Part shown: piece after piece, positions 48,526 to 57,226 of the stretch
Layout: every line of letters begins with the position of its first letter
Position numbering within the stretch: position 1 is the first letter of the stretch
Assembly (NCBI RefSeq): GCF_026391055.1
Contig: NZ_JAPLET010000030.1
Coordinates: 62,001-126,000, forward strand
Reading direction: 5' to 3'
Origin: Spirosoma sp.
GTDB lineage: Bacteria; Bacteroidota; Bacteroidia; Cytophagales; Spirosomataceae
Length of the DNA: 64,000 nucleotides
The notes under the pieces: model-generated
What the model was told of the DNA's origin: nothing
The model's input: the letters and a program-made list of their open reading frames with translations, nothing else
Databases searched by the model: none
Translations under genes and position numbers: made by a program

Positions 48526-49209
48526 TTAGTTGAGGTGAAATGGCTGGACTGGCTGGCGTATTAACCGCGCGTTGTGAATAAGGGCCAGAATCACCAGACC
48601 CACCAGGAGTGAAACGGCCGTTAAGAGGGTTACATTCAGCGATCCGCCTGCGGCCATCCGATGCGCATCCTTCAGCGATTTTTGGCCCGTTTCGGCTTGA
48701 ATCTGAACCAGTTCATGGAGTGCCTGAACACTGTGTTTAAAAACGAGTGCCCCGGGTCCGTAAAATACCTGACGGGCTTGGGACGGCTGTTCAGCGATTA
48801 ACAAGGCCTGTATAGACTTCTCAAGGCCTTGGCCCTGCTTCCATTTCTTGTTGAATGCCTTCAACCAGCGCGTCTCACTGGTAGTCAGTTTCGTTTTTTC
48901 GAATTGACTGATCCGCTCGTTTATTCGCTGGTCGTAATGCTTTAGCTGTTCAGCCAAAGCAGCGGGTGAAACGGGCCGTTCATTAGTGAATTGATCTTCT
49001 ATCAGAAGTCGTTTGGCGTAGATACTTTCGTTAATGTGAACCAATTCGATGGCAGGCTGCAAACGGTCAGCGTAGAGGGTGACCACCGCTCGTTCCATGT
49101 CCTGTACGTCATTTTTCAGGCTGGTCGCCGTATACAAAATGACCAGCATCAGGCTGAGCAACAGCCCGGCCGCTTTGAGTTTTTGTTGGAGGACGAAAGA
49201 CCATTTCAT
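48526..49209 (-). CDS. Orphan four-helix-bundle membrane sensor (4HB_MCP-like)
   Basis: This 227-residue protein has two membrane segments (about residues 12-30 and 192-214) flanking a periplasmic four-helix bundle of the 4HB_MCP type. There is no signalling output: after the second membrane helix only about 12 residues remain. It shares the central FExTKLT motif and overall length with the protein at 52339-52977, so they are paralogues. Such orphan bundles could act through partners such as histidine kinases, or be decoys, but nothing in the sequence shows which. Confidence 0.75.
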   Translation of the reverse strand: MKWSFVLQQKLKAAGLLLSLMLVILYTATSLKNDVQDMERAVVTLYADRLQPAIELVHINESIYAKRLLIEDQFTNERPVSPAALAEQLKHYDQRINERISQFEKTKLTTSETRWLKAFNKKWKQGQGLEKSIQALLIAEQPSQARQVFYGPGALVFKHSVQALHELVQIQAETGQKSLKDAHRMAAGGSLNVTLLTAVSLLVGLVILALIHNARLIRQPVQPFHLN

Positions 49210-49293
49210 GTTATTCAGGAAAAATTTACGCTCGGCTCATAGCTTACTGACGGCCAGCAATGCGTTTACAGGGTGTTGGCATTGAGCACGTTT

Positions 49294-49476
49294 TTATCCT
49301 GACACGAGCGCGGCTTCGGCCCGATGCCAGGGCTTTTGCCGCCGACACCAACGCAGCAATTGGATACGTTCTCCAACTGACAGGTAGGTAAGTAACTTGC
49401 GAAGTTCTTTGCGGAAAAGTGACTTATCAAAGCTTACTTTTTCCAGGACGCACTGACTATACTCAAACCAGGACAT
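49294..49476 (-). CDS. Small conserved protein (60 aa), unknown function
   Basis: This is a short, basic, helical protein with aromatic N terminus (SWFEYSQCVLEKVSFD) and a WCRRQKPWHR motif. The pattern of a WF-Y start and a LEKVSFDxxLFRKEL segment recurs, in my memory, in small Bacteroidota proteins, which supports it as real. It lies 12 bases downstream of another small gene on the same strand. No function known. Confidence 0.55.
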   Translation of the reverse strand: MSWFEYSQCVLEKVSFDKSLFRKELRKLLTYLSVGERIQLLRWCRRQKPWHRAEAALVSG

Positions 49477-49488
49477 ATTGATAGTAGG

Positions 49489-49701
49489 TTAAGGGTTAAA
49501 CATAGCCGTTGTCGGCATCGATAACGGGTTGGCACCAAGGTCATAGCAGGCAGGCTGCGTTTTAAGAAGTTGTTGTCGCCGGTTCACCTCCGCCCACAAA
49601 CAGCTCAGTAACACCCCGCCAAAAAAGAGCAGATAAATTACTGGCAACCAGTGATCGATGGGTATCTTCTCCTTCAACGGAACAATAGGATGCGTTTCCA
49701 T
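49489..49701 (-). CDS. Small single-span membrane protein (70 aa)
   Basis: This 70-residue protein has one hydrophobic segment (about residues 18-38, HWLPVIYLLFFGGVLLSCLW) and a short polar tail. It starts with METHPIVPLKEKIPIDHW and is followed 12 bases later by the other small gene. The two probably form a small operon. Function not recognised. Confidence 0.5.
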   Translation of the reverse strand: METHPIVPLKEKIPIDHWLPVIYLLFFGGVLLSCLWAEVNRRQQLLKTQPACYDLGANPLSMPTTAMFNP

Positions 49702-50051
49702 ACTTGTTGCGGATTAGTAGTGAACAGATAAGGGGCGGGCAAAATGGCTGATCATCCCTGCCGTCGGTTGTACGTCGGCCAATTCTGACTTAGGTGGGTC
49801 TATTTCGATTAGATACCCAGCCACTCGGTCGGGTAATCGCTGCGCTGCCTGAGCGGTGCTCCTGCTTTATGACCTTGCTGAAACCAAGCGTATGTATAGT
49901 TGAAGACGATCCCAAAGCCAGCCAGCAGACTAACTATAAGTATCTTATTGGCGTGGGGAACTCGTCGTATGAGTCTTTCCATGGCATGGGCATTTGGTTT
50001 CCTTAATTTCCTGCTGTAAATTTACAGTTGTAAAAATACAAATGCAAGTTT
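49702..50051. other. Gene-free divergent promoter region
   Basis: This stretch lies between the divergent small membrane protein gene and the DUF932 gene. A 70-codon frame at 49794-50006 contains a KPSVCIVEDD phrase reminiscent of a response-regulator start but does not continue as a receiver domain. No other feature was seen. Confidence 0.5.
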
Positions 50052-51032
50052 ATGACCTATATTAGTGCACAACCGGAACTATCGACTACCTGGGAGGACA
50101 TCTGTTTTCCTGTAGAGCCGCTGTTGCTCAGCGATCTGTTGCCGGACTACGACATTATAGCCACCGACCGTCAGAAACTGATTGTGGGCCAATTAGCAGG
50201 GGGGCGTAAAACCCTGTTTGGCATTCAGAGTGCCGACTACACCATTATTCCCAACCGGGCCATTCAGGAGGTCGTCGACGAACTGATCCCAGATTATCAG
50301 CTCCTGATTAAACATACTAACACGGGCGAGTTTAGCATCAGTATTATTCTGCCTGCATCGCTGTCGGTAGGAACTGAGCAACTGCAACGTAGTCTGACTA
50401 TTACCAACAGTTATAACGGAAAAACGCCCTTCAGTATTCAGGGGCAATCGCTGACGGCTCTGCTGGACCCCTCTACCCATCTGGGTAGTAGTGTATACCG
50501 CAACGTTTGCCAGAATGGGCTGCTGGGCTGGGCGGACTCCTTTGCCGATCTGGATACCTATCAGACCTGGCTAGGCCACTGGGCAAAAGGGTCTCAAAAA
50601 ACACCGGCTGCCAAAACGCCGTTGCCCCATTCGTCTCGGCCACAGCGGTCTACGCCGGATATTCGTAAACTCCATCAAAGTGCGCTAACCATTCCGCTGT
50701 TTCAGCAGCAATTGCATGAGTTGCTTCTCGATCACCTGACAACCGGCGTTACGCTAACAGCGGCCGTCTATGACCATTTTCAGCAGACGGACATGGCGGG
50801 TAATCATGAGAACGTACTTCGAAAATTGCCCGTACCGGTTCAGTTGATCAAACAGGCCCGTGAGCGTCTTCGGTTGGAACAACGGCTGTTAAACTCCACC
50901 CCATCCTGCTGGCTTATCTACAACGCCGTCAATTACGCCCTGTTTACGGCCCGCAGCAGCCTGACACTCAACGACCGATATCGCCTGGATGAGCGCGTGT
51001 TTCATCACTTGGCCGCTCAGGCGTATGCCTGA
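50052..51032 (+). CDS. DUF932-family protein
   Basis: This 326-residue soluble protein resembles DUF932 proteins found mainly on phages and plasmids. The central segment IVVIPNRAIQ-like stretch is followed by LTITNSYNGKTPFSI, VCQNGLLGW and the C-terminal NAVNYALF, the usual landmarks of the family. A Pro/Ser-rich linker lies near residues 180-205. It opens a + strand run that continues with a TerB-like gene and a TerC gene. DUF932 proteins have been tied to anti-restriction or phage biology, but no function is proven. The start ATG is preceded by a short AT-rich leader. Confidence 0.7.
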   Translation: MTYISAQPELSTTWEDICFPVEPLLLSDLLPDYDIIATDRQKLIVGQLAGGRKTLFGIQSADYTIIPNRAIQEVVDELIPDYQLLIKHTNTGEFSISIILPASLSVGTEQLQRSLTITNSYNGKTPFSIQGQSLTALLDPSTHLGSSVYRNVCQNGLLGWADSFADLDTYQTWLGHWAKGSQKTPAAKTPLPHSSRPQRSTPDIRKLHQSALTIPLFQQQLHELLLDHLTTGVTLTAAVYDHFQQTDMAGNHENVLRKLPVPVQLIKQARERLRLEQRLLNSTPSCWLIYNAVNYALFTARSSLTLNDRYRLDERVFHHLAAQAYA

Positions 51033-51090
51033 AATACCACACCAACCAGCTATAAACGCGTCTTCAAAGGAATTTATAAACTCAACCACT

Positions 51091-51444
51091 ATGTATTCAC
51101 CCGATGTAGCTATGGGATTAGGCAGTATCGTTTATGCCCTTTGTAAACTGGACGGTCAGCTTCATCAAGAAGAGACAAAGCTGGCCTGTGACCTGCTGGC
51201 TGAGGGCCCCTACAGTGATCTGGCCATCTGCGCGATGTTCCTACGGGACAATGTGGGCGAACCTACCGAGGAGGCTACCGCATTTGGCCTGCGCCGAATG
51301 GCCGACAAGCGGGTTAACGTCAGCCAGGAAACTAAGAAACGATTCATCCGTATCCTGTTGCGCGTGGCACGGGCACACGAGGGCATCTCACGGGAAGAAA
51401 GGGCCTTTATTCGGCAGTTCTGGCAGGAATTGCAACGAATGTAA
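51091..51444 (+). CDS. TerB-like protein
   Basis: This 117-residue helical protein matches the TerB/tellurite-resistance B-like fold, with the family pattern ALCKLDGQLHQEETKLA near the N terminus and a second ARAHEGISREERAFIRQF segment near the C terminus; each has acidic residues that bind metal in TerB. The ATG at 51091 was chosen over a long upstream extension that overlaps the DUF932 gene and reads as non-protein. It lies between the DUF932 and TerC genes, with a hairpin after its stop. Confidence 0.75.
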   Translation: MYSPDVAMGLGSIVYALCKLDGQLHQEETKLACDLLAEGPYSDLAICAMFLRDNVGEPTEEATAFGLRRMADKRVNVSQETKKRFIRILLRVARAHEGISREERAFIRQFWQELQRM

Positions 51445-51450
51445 CAAGAA

Positions 51451-51481
51451 ACGTCTATCCATCCCGGTGCGGGATAGACGT
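51451..51481. repeat. Hairpin between the TerB-like and TerC genes
   Basis: Ten-base perfect arms (51451-51460 and 51472-51481) surround an 11-base loop, and a CCCG/CGGG stem can form inside. It begins seven bases after the TerB-like stop. There is no T-run, so it may set mRNA stability or act as a weak terminator before terC. Confidence 0.5.
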
Positions 51482-51531
51482 CGGGCTTAAATCAATACCG
51501 TAATTCATCTATTATTACCTCAATTTGCCTT

Positions 51532-52248
51532 ATGGATGGTCTCAATCACCTGATCCCCTTATTTACCCTGATAGTGCTGGAAACCATTCTCGGCATCGAC
51601 AACATAATATTTATTTCTATTCTGGCCGGTAAACTGCCCCTCGCCAAACGAAATCGATTTCGGTACTGGGGCCTTGGCCTGGCAATGTTCCTGCGACTGG
51701 GCCTGTTAACCCTGCTGGCTTGGATCATGCAACTAAATACCCCCCTGTTTACCGTGGTCGGCATCGGCATTAGCGGGAAAGACCTGATTTTACTGGCCGG
51801 GGGCTTGTTTCTGATTTACAAAAGCACTGCAGAAATCTATCATTACGCTGAATTGGGCGATAATGCCCATGCCCCCGATACGACCAAACATTCGTTCCGC
51901 GACCTGTTGATTCAGGTATTGATTCTTGACCTGGTTTTTTCACTGGATTCCATCATCACGGCCGTGGGCATGGTCAATCAGCTTTGGGTAATGTATACAG
52001 CAGTTGTCGTATCGGTGGGCATTATGCTGCTGGCGGCTAAACCTATCAGTGAATTCATCACCAAACACCCGTCGTTCAAGATTCTGGCTCTGTGTTTTTT
52101 GCTCATCATTGGTATGTCCTTAGTGGCCGAAGGGCTGCACGTCGAGATACCCAAAGGGTACATTTATTTTGCTATGGCATTCGCCTTTCTGGTTGATCTA
52201 ATCCAGATGAAGACGGTAACCAAAGCCGGTACCAAGCGAGTTAACTAA
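51532..52248 (+). CDS. TerC-family integral membrane protein
   Basis: This 238-residue protein has about seven membrane segments and the TerC landmarks: LIVLETILGIDNIIFISILAG with the acidic pair E19/D24 in the first membrane helix and LILDLVFSLDSIITAVGM with acidic residues in the fifth. TerC proteins export manganese or take part in tellurite and metal stress response. With the TerB-like and DUF932 genes it forms a run on the + strand. The substrate is inferred from the family. Confidence 0.93.
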   Translation: MDGLNHLIPLFTLIVLETILGIDNIIFISILAGKLPLAKRNRFRYWGLGLAMFLRLGLLTLLAWIMQLNTPLFTVVGIGISGKDLILLAGGLFLIYKSTAEIYHYAELGDNAHAPDTTKHSFRDLLIQVLILDLVFSLDSIITAVGMVNQLWVMYTAVVVSVGIMLLAAKPISEFITKHPSFKILALCFLLIIGMSLVAEGLHVEIPKGYIYFAMAFAFLVDLIQMKTVTKAGTKRVN

Positions 52249-52338
52249 AAAACGGGGCTTTCTTATTGACGGAATAATTTAAATAGCACAAGGCTTATCT
52301 GTATAACGGGTTGACAACCGGCTAATCCACCTTACTCC

Positions 52339-52977
52339 ATGGCACCTTCTCCTGACTCTTATTCGCCGGTACGCTCCATCCTGCTGGTGATTGCTTTACT
52401 GGGTTTAATTTTGACCAGCATCTTTCTGAGCCGTCGCAGTGTGCATGGTATACAGCAGGCATCTGCATCCATCTATAAAGATCGTCTGGTACCAACCGGT
52501 ATGCTGGTCAATCTGACAGCCGCCGTTTACCGCAAACGACTGTTGCTGGAAACCTACGCGCTGGCCACCGATAAACCAAATAAGGGTCTGATTACCTCAA
52601 CGCTTGATGGATTCAACCGACGGACAGACTCCTTACTGACCGAGTTTGAACGAACCAAACTAACGGAAAAGGAAGCCGAGCGGCTCCGGTTATTCAGGCA
52701 ACGGCTGACCGTTTATAATCGGTTGGAAGGCGAGCTAACGACCAATTTAGTCGATTCGCCAGCGGCCCGGCAGGCTCTCTTTGCCGGTAGTGGCAGTACA
52801 GCTTTTGGCCAGGTGGTCCAAACGCTTGATGAACTGGCTGCTCTGCAACTTACCGTTGGTGAGGAACTACTGAATGAATCGAGAGGGCAAACGAACTACA
52901 TTTACGTCCTGACGGCGTTACAAATAGGTCTGGTACTGATGATTGGATTGAGCCTGTTCTGGCACCGTTTTCAATAG
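52339..52977 (+). CDS. Orphan four-helix-bundle membrane sensor, second copy
   Basis: This 212-residue protein has a membrane segment near residues 14-32, a periplasmic helical bundle and a second membrane segment near residues 190-208, then only a few residues. The bundle contains FERTKLTEKEAERL, aligned with FEKTKLTTSETRWL in the protein at 48526-49209. No signalling domain follows, so it is another orphan 4HB_MCP-like protein. It lies 90 bases after terC on the same strand. Confidence 0.75.
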   Translation: MAPSPDSYSPVRSILLVIALLGLILTSIFLSRRSVHGIQQASASIYKDRLVPTGMLVNLTAAVYRKRLLLETYALATDKPNKGLITSTLDGFNRRTDSLLTEFERTKLTEKEAERLRLFRQRLTVYNRLEGELTTNLVDSPAARQALFAGSGSTAFGQVVQTLDELAALQLTVGEELLNESRGQTNYIYVLTALQIGLVLMIGLSLFWHRFQ

Positions 52978-53284
52978 GGATGAATACCCGCTATTAAGCA
53001 ACGGGTAATTTACCCGGCAGCAATCAGTGCTTTAGGGACTTCAGCTACCTGACTCCAGTTCAGGTCGGCTCTGACTTTGTCTCAGTCAGAGCCGACCATG
53101 CAATCGGGCACACCAAAATCCTGCTGAGTAGAAGCAGCCTATCAAAAACCGGGTCTGGTCCCTTTTTCGAGTTCTTCAGACTCGAAGCTGCTACCATGCT
53201 GCTGATCAACTGGCTAGCATACGGCTATGGGATTGACCAATAGACTTGTGAAAGTATTAACCTTTGCTCCGATTTATCAACGAA
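52978..53284. other. Gene-free spacer with perfect inverted repeats
   Basis: No gene was recognised. A perfect 14-base inverted repeat with seven-base loop lies at 53063-53097 and a second, seven-base, inverted repeat at 53166-53186. A frame from about 53160 gives a short phrase ending at a stop, faintly like a transposase C terminus, which is too little to call. Confidence 0.55.
53063..53097. repeat. Perfect 14-bp inverted repeat
   Basis: Arms at 53063-53076 and 53084-53097 are perfectly complementary (GGTCGGCTCTGACT and its reverse complement) with a seven-base loop. No T-run follows on either strand. It may be a terminator between the two convergent genes or the remnant of a mobile element. 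Confidence 0.6.
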
Positions 53285-53704
53285 TCAATTGCCTCGATAG
53301 GTCGAATAACCGTAGGCCGACAGCGTAATGGGCACGTGATAGTGACTGGTGCCCTTCAGCTCGAACACCACTTCGATGAACGGATAAAAGCTCTCCATTT
53401 TGTTCTTTCTGAAATAAGGGGCCACCAGATAGGTTAGCCGGTAAATACCCGGATTTGAGGCACTGGCAGGCAGGAAATCGGCGATACGCCCGTTCTTGTC
53501 GGTAACTTTTTCATCGACCAGCAACCAAGCTTTAGTCTGGGCATTCATCTTCTCCAGCTTAATGGATACGCCACTCGCAGGCATCCCTTTGGAAACATCC
53601 AGAATGTGGCTTGATAGCTGATAGGTTGTTTGCTGACTGAAGGAAAACGTAACGGTGACTATCGCGATTAAGATTGCAAAAAGGGTCTTATTTATCTGTT
53701 TCAT
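53285..53704 (-). CDS. uraH: 5-hydroxyisourate hydrolase (secreted, transthyretin-like)
   Basis: This 139-residue protein hydrolyses 5-hydroxyisourate, the second step of uric acid breakdown. A signal peptide (about residues 1-23) precedes the transthyretin fold, which starts with LSSHILDVSKGMPA containing the active-site His and ends with the tail YSTYRGN, one residue off the usual YRGS. Further active-site residues appear in DKNGRIADF and HYHVPITLS. It is a lone minus-strand gene, so other urate genes lie elsewhere. Periplasmic location is inferred from the signal peptide. Confidence 0.9.
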   Translation of the reverse strand: MKQINKTLFAILIAIVTVTFSFSQQTTYQLSSHILDVSKGMPASGVSIKLEKMNAQTKAWLLVDEKVTDKNGRIADFLPASASNPGIYRLTYLVAPYFRKNKMESFYPFIEVVFELKGTSHYHVPITLSAYGYSTYRGN

Positions 53705-54385
53705 TTACACGGGTTTACCAAACGACAGGCTGTTTAGCAAATTTGTTTGAACCACTACTTTCAGCGGATAAGAGAGGACGGTAATGATTTTTGGGGATGG
53801 TCTTGCTACAGTGCTACCGTACAAGGCATTAATTTCGTTGAAGAGTCGGAATTTTAGGATGTATTTAACCCATGCGTAATGTTTGCTGAATACTTTATAG
53901 CAGAAGTACAAACACAGACAGTGAAAACGCTCACTGGTCTACCGATTCATTGAGCAATTTCGGCGATTAAAGAGTAAAGACACGCAATTGTATTTATTTA
54001 AAAATGAACAATTGGTGCGTTATCCGTCTTGTTTAATCGATTGTCCTCTTCATTGCTTTATTTCAGATACTGCATCGAAAGCCTAAATTTTTAAAATAAA
54101 CGGTTGATTATCAATAAGCCGGTAGATAAGATTATAAAATTCACGGTCCATCGTTGTGATTGCTTAGCGTATAAATCTGACCTTTGGGATCAAGAAGACC
54201 TATTGAATTACTATAACAAGACGTTTATCTTTAAGGCTATTCGTATATTATTAGATTAATTTAATTTCTATTAATGAGTCACAAGGACACTATATATCTT
54301 TTATAGTAAACTATATATGTTTAGATTCGGCGTAATAAATTAATCATTACTAATATGTTCATTAAAAAATCATCTTAATCAAATA
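53705..54385. other. Gene-free AT-rich region
   Basis: This 680-base stretch lies between the divergent hydrolase and PAS-kinase genes. A 68-codon frame on the minus strand ends exactly at the hydrolase start and does not resemble protein. The stretch from 54000 to 54385 is very AT-rich. It may hold both promoters; no element was identified. Confidence 0.55.
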
Positions 54386-56230
54386 ATGCAGACTAAACTT
54401 GACCTTTACCATAGGGCAGTGCCTTTAGCCCAATTGGGTATCTGGGAAAGAAATCTGGTAACAGGTAAACTTTATTGGAATGATATCGTGAGAGACATTT
54501 ACGAAGTTGATGTCGATCTTATGCCATCGGCTGAAGGTGAGTCAATGTTTTATCTCGATAGTGCCGCTGTCCAACAATTATTAAATGAAGTTTTTGAGTC
54601 TCGCACGCCTAAAACAGGGAAGTTTCGACTTCGTGCAACAAGCGGGACTGTCAAATGGGTACGGCTGAAAGCAAATGTTCATATCGAAGAAGGCGTATGT
54701 GTGGCTTTATATGGCACAATAGAAGATATTACTGAAGAGGTCATCATGCTCAACACACTCCTTGAAAGAGAACAGCGTTTTGAGCAGGCTTTCGATTTTG
54801 CCCCAATCGGTATGGCCATGGTTTCCCTGGAAGGGAACTGGCTCAAGGTTAATGATAGCCTATGTCAACTATTGGAGTACTCTGAAAATGAGCTTCTGAA
54901 ATTCACCTTTCAAGATCTTACTCACCCAGATGACCTCGATTCTGACCTTCAACAAATGTATCGATTACTGGCAGGCAAGATTCGTAGATATAGTATAGAA
55001 AAACGATACATCCGTAAAAATGGCCAACTTATCTGGGCTCTTCTACATGTGTCGCTAGTACGTGATCACCAGAATACCCCTCTATATTTTATTTCTCAGG
55101 TTAAGGATATATCCGAACGAAAGAAACATTTGGAAGTAGTACAAAGGGAAAGGCTACGGCTGGATAATATCATCCGGAGTACTGGTGTCGGGACCTGGGA
55201 ATGGGACGTGCGCAGTAATCAAGTCATTTATGACGCCAGATCATTAGCTATCTTAGGGTATAGCTCAGATGAATTAGGAAATAGCCAAATGACCACCTGG
55301 TATGGTTTGATTCACCCTGAAGATCGGCAAGCCAATGAACTACTGCTTCAGCAATGCCTGCAACAGAAAGTCGATTTTTATGCATCAGAATGCCGTATGC
55401 TTCATAAAGATGAGCGGTGGATCTGGATAGAAATCAGAGGAAAAATAATTGAATGGACGGAGGAGAATCAGCCGCTGCTTATGTTGGGAACATACCTGGA
55501 TATTCATGAGCGCAAAAGCCTGGAAGAAGAACAGAGAAAAATGCTGGAAATTGTCAGTGAACAAAACAGCCGTCTGTTAAACTTCACTCATATTGTTTCT
55601 CATAACCTCCGTTCTCATGCCGGTAATATTCAAATGCTGGCGGATATACTCACTCATGAGCAAGATGAACAAGGGCGAAAGGAATATACGACTATGCTCC
55701 TTACCAACACAGTTAACCTACAGGAAACACTTGTGCATCTTAATGAGGTCATTAAAGTACAAGGATCTGATCTAAAAAATAAGAAACCATTAAAGCTGCT
55801 CAATGAAATAGAAAATACTCTGACGGTGTTATCCGAGTCGATACGACATGCTCAAGCCCAGTTGTATATCGAGGTAAGTAAGCAGATAGAGGTTCGATAT
55901 GATCCGGCTTACCTGGAGAGTATTTTATTAAATCTCATCAGTAACTGCATCAAGTACCGGCACCCTGACCGACTACTGATAATCAATATAACGGCCTTCT
56001 ATAGCGAAGGATCTGTCCTATTAAAAGTGACGGATAATGGGTTAGGGATTGATCTGAAGATGCATGGCCACAAGCTCTTTGGTATGTATAAGACGTTTCA
56101 TGGAAATACGGACGCACGGGGTGTGGGCTTATTTCTGACTAAAAGCCATGTAGAAGCTATGAACGGCCGAATTTCTGTAGAAAGCACTGTAAACGTGGGA
56201 ACAACGTTTACGATAACAATCAAATCATAA
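54386..56230 (+). CDS. PAS-domain sensor histidine kinase
   Basis: This 614-residue soluble kinase has three PAS/PAC modules (about residues 1-120, 125-250 and 255-375, PAC endings GTIEDIT, SQVKDIS and TYLDIHE). The HisKA-like box is VSHNLRSHAGN with H406, a variant common in Bacteroidota. The HATPase domain has NLISNCIKYR, DNGLGID, FGMYKTFHG and GVGLFLTK. It is AT-richer than most genes here. A single-domain response regulator starts four bases after its stop, so the two form a complete two-protein system without a DNA-binding output. Confidence 0.93.
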   Translation: MQTKLDLYHRAVPLAQLGIWERNLVTGKLYWNDIVRDIYEVDVDLMPSAEGESMFYLDSAAVQQLLNEVFESRTPKTGKFRLRATSGTVKWVRLKANVHIEEGVCVALYGTIEDITEEVIMLNTLLEREQRFEQAFDFAPIGMAMVSLEGNWLKVNDSLCQLLEYSENELLKFTFQDLTHPDDLDSDLQQMYRLLAGKIRRYSIEKRYIRKNGQLIWALLHVSLVRDHQNTPLYFISQVKDISERKKHLEVVQRERLRLDNIIRSTGVGTWEWDVRSNQVIYDARSLAILGYSSDELGNSQMTTWYGLIHPEDRQANELLLQQCLQQKVDFYASECRMLHKDERWIWIEIRGKIIEWTEENQPLLMLGTYLDIHERKSLEEEQRKMLEIVSEQNSRLLNFTHIVSHNLRSHAGNIQMLADILTHEQDEQGRKEYTTMLLTNTVNLQETLVHLNEVIKVQGSDLKNKKPLKLLNEIENTLTVLSESIRHAQAQLYIEVSKQIEVRYDPAYLESILLNLISNCIKYRHPDRLLIINITAFYSEGSVLLKVTDNGLGIDLKMHGHKLFGMYKTFHGNTDARGVGLFLTKSHVEAMNGRISVESTVNVGTTFTITIKS

Positions 56231-56233
56231 CAA

Positions 56234-56626
56234 ATGAAAACAATAGATATTGCCTGTGTAATTGATGATGATAAAATTTACACTCTTTTACTTTCCCAAC
56301 AGATGAAAGTAATCAATTTCTGTGAGACCTTATTGACTTTCCATACAGGGAAAGAAGCTTTGGATTATCTGAAACCGATCATGGCATCGCCGGAATTACT
56401 ACCGGAGGTGATTCTACTGGACTTGAATATGCCAGTTATGGATGGTTGGCAGTTTCTGGATGAGTTTGTACAAACTAAGCCTGCCAAGAAAATAACGATC
56501 TATATAGTAAGTTCTTCAATTGATGTGGCAGACCATATTAAAGCGGCAGCCTATAAAGAAGTTTCTCATTTCTATGTAAAGCCTATTACCAGAGAAAACC
56601 TAACGGATATCTTAGAGGTACTTTAA
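56234..56626 (+). CDS. Single-domain response regulator
   Basis: This 130-residue protein is a lone receiver domain. The acidic pocket is IDDD (about residues 10-13), the phosphorylated aspartate is D63 in LLDLNMP, and the switch Ser/Thr and Lys appear as VSSS and YVKP. There is no output domain, so it must act by protein contact, in the manner of CheY. It is co-transcribed with the kinase just upstream (three-base gap). Confidence 0.94.
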   Translation: MKTIDIACVIDDDKIYTLLLSQQMKVINFCETLLTFHTGKEALDYLKPIMASPELLPEVILLDLNMPVMDGWQFLDEFVQTKPAKKITIYIVSSSIDVADHIKAAAYKEVSHFYVKPITRENLTDILEVL

Positions 56627-56809
56627 TGGAAATTAATGGCCTAACTGCGTTGAATCAGGTAGATTCGTAAATGGTATAACAGGGTTTGTCTGCAAGCAGT
56701 GTGGTCAAACTCATTGTCAAAGACTTCCATGAAAGGCTAAAATTTGTGTTTCGCACCTCAAGTTTCGCCCTTCTTCGGAAGTCTTTTACAGTATCCTGCC
56801 TGAACAGCT

Positions 56810-57226
56810 TCAATAAGCTAATCGTCTTCGTAACCCCCGTCTAACCGAAAGATGCTTTTCGCGAAGGGTAATTTCCTGAGCACTAACTTGGTAAGCGGAA
56901 AACACATCGGCATAATCCACAATACAGACCGTCAGCGGATCGGCTGATACGACGGCCAGCATGTCGACCGAGTTGTGGTTCATCAGCTCAATGGCAGCTT
57001 TCAGTGTGCTTTCAGTTGAAATGTATGGATACGAGTGATCCGCCAAAACGGTACTCAGCCGGGTTGTCTGATCCGAATAGGCGATCAGCGTTGATAAACG
57101 AACGATGCCACGAACCTGCTGATGCCGGTCGATCACCACAAAACGCTGGCTTTGGGTCGCTGTCTGCCGAATGGTTTGATAGACCTCACTAAGCGTGCTG
57201 TCTTCGGCCAGAAAACTAGTACAGGG
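56810..57226 (-). pseudogene. Cut-off CBS-domain tail of the ClC channel gene
   Basis: This stretch continues the ClC reading frame after its TAG at 57227-57229. It encodes a pair of CBS domains: SFLAEDSTLSEVYQTIR, FVVIDRHQQVRGIVRL and a second repeat with STESTLKAAIELM and LAVVSADPL. Frame and spacing are intact, so the only lesion visible is the single in-frame stop. Translation could restart at the ATG at 57139, giving half of the tail. In an intact ClC the CBS pair sits in the cytoplasm and senses nucleotides. Confidence 0.8.

Noticed and set aside
49794-50006. A 70-codon + strand frame with the phrase KPSVCIVEDD, like the start of a response regulator.
   Set aside because: The following residues do not form a receiver domain, there is no phosphorylation motif, and the frame lies in a divergent promoter region. 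At most it is a tiny remnant.
53705-53911. A 68-codon minus-strand frame ending exactly before the 5-hydroxyisourate hydrolase start.
   Set aside because: Composition is unlike protein of this organism, there are no recognisable motifs, and the exact abutment reflects only a TAA next to the ATG.
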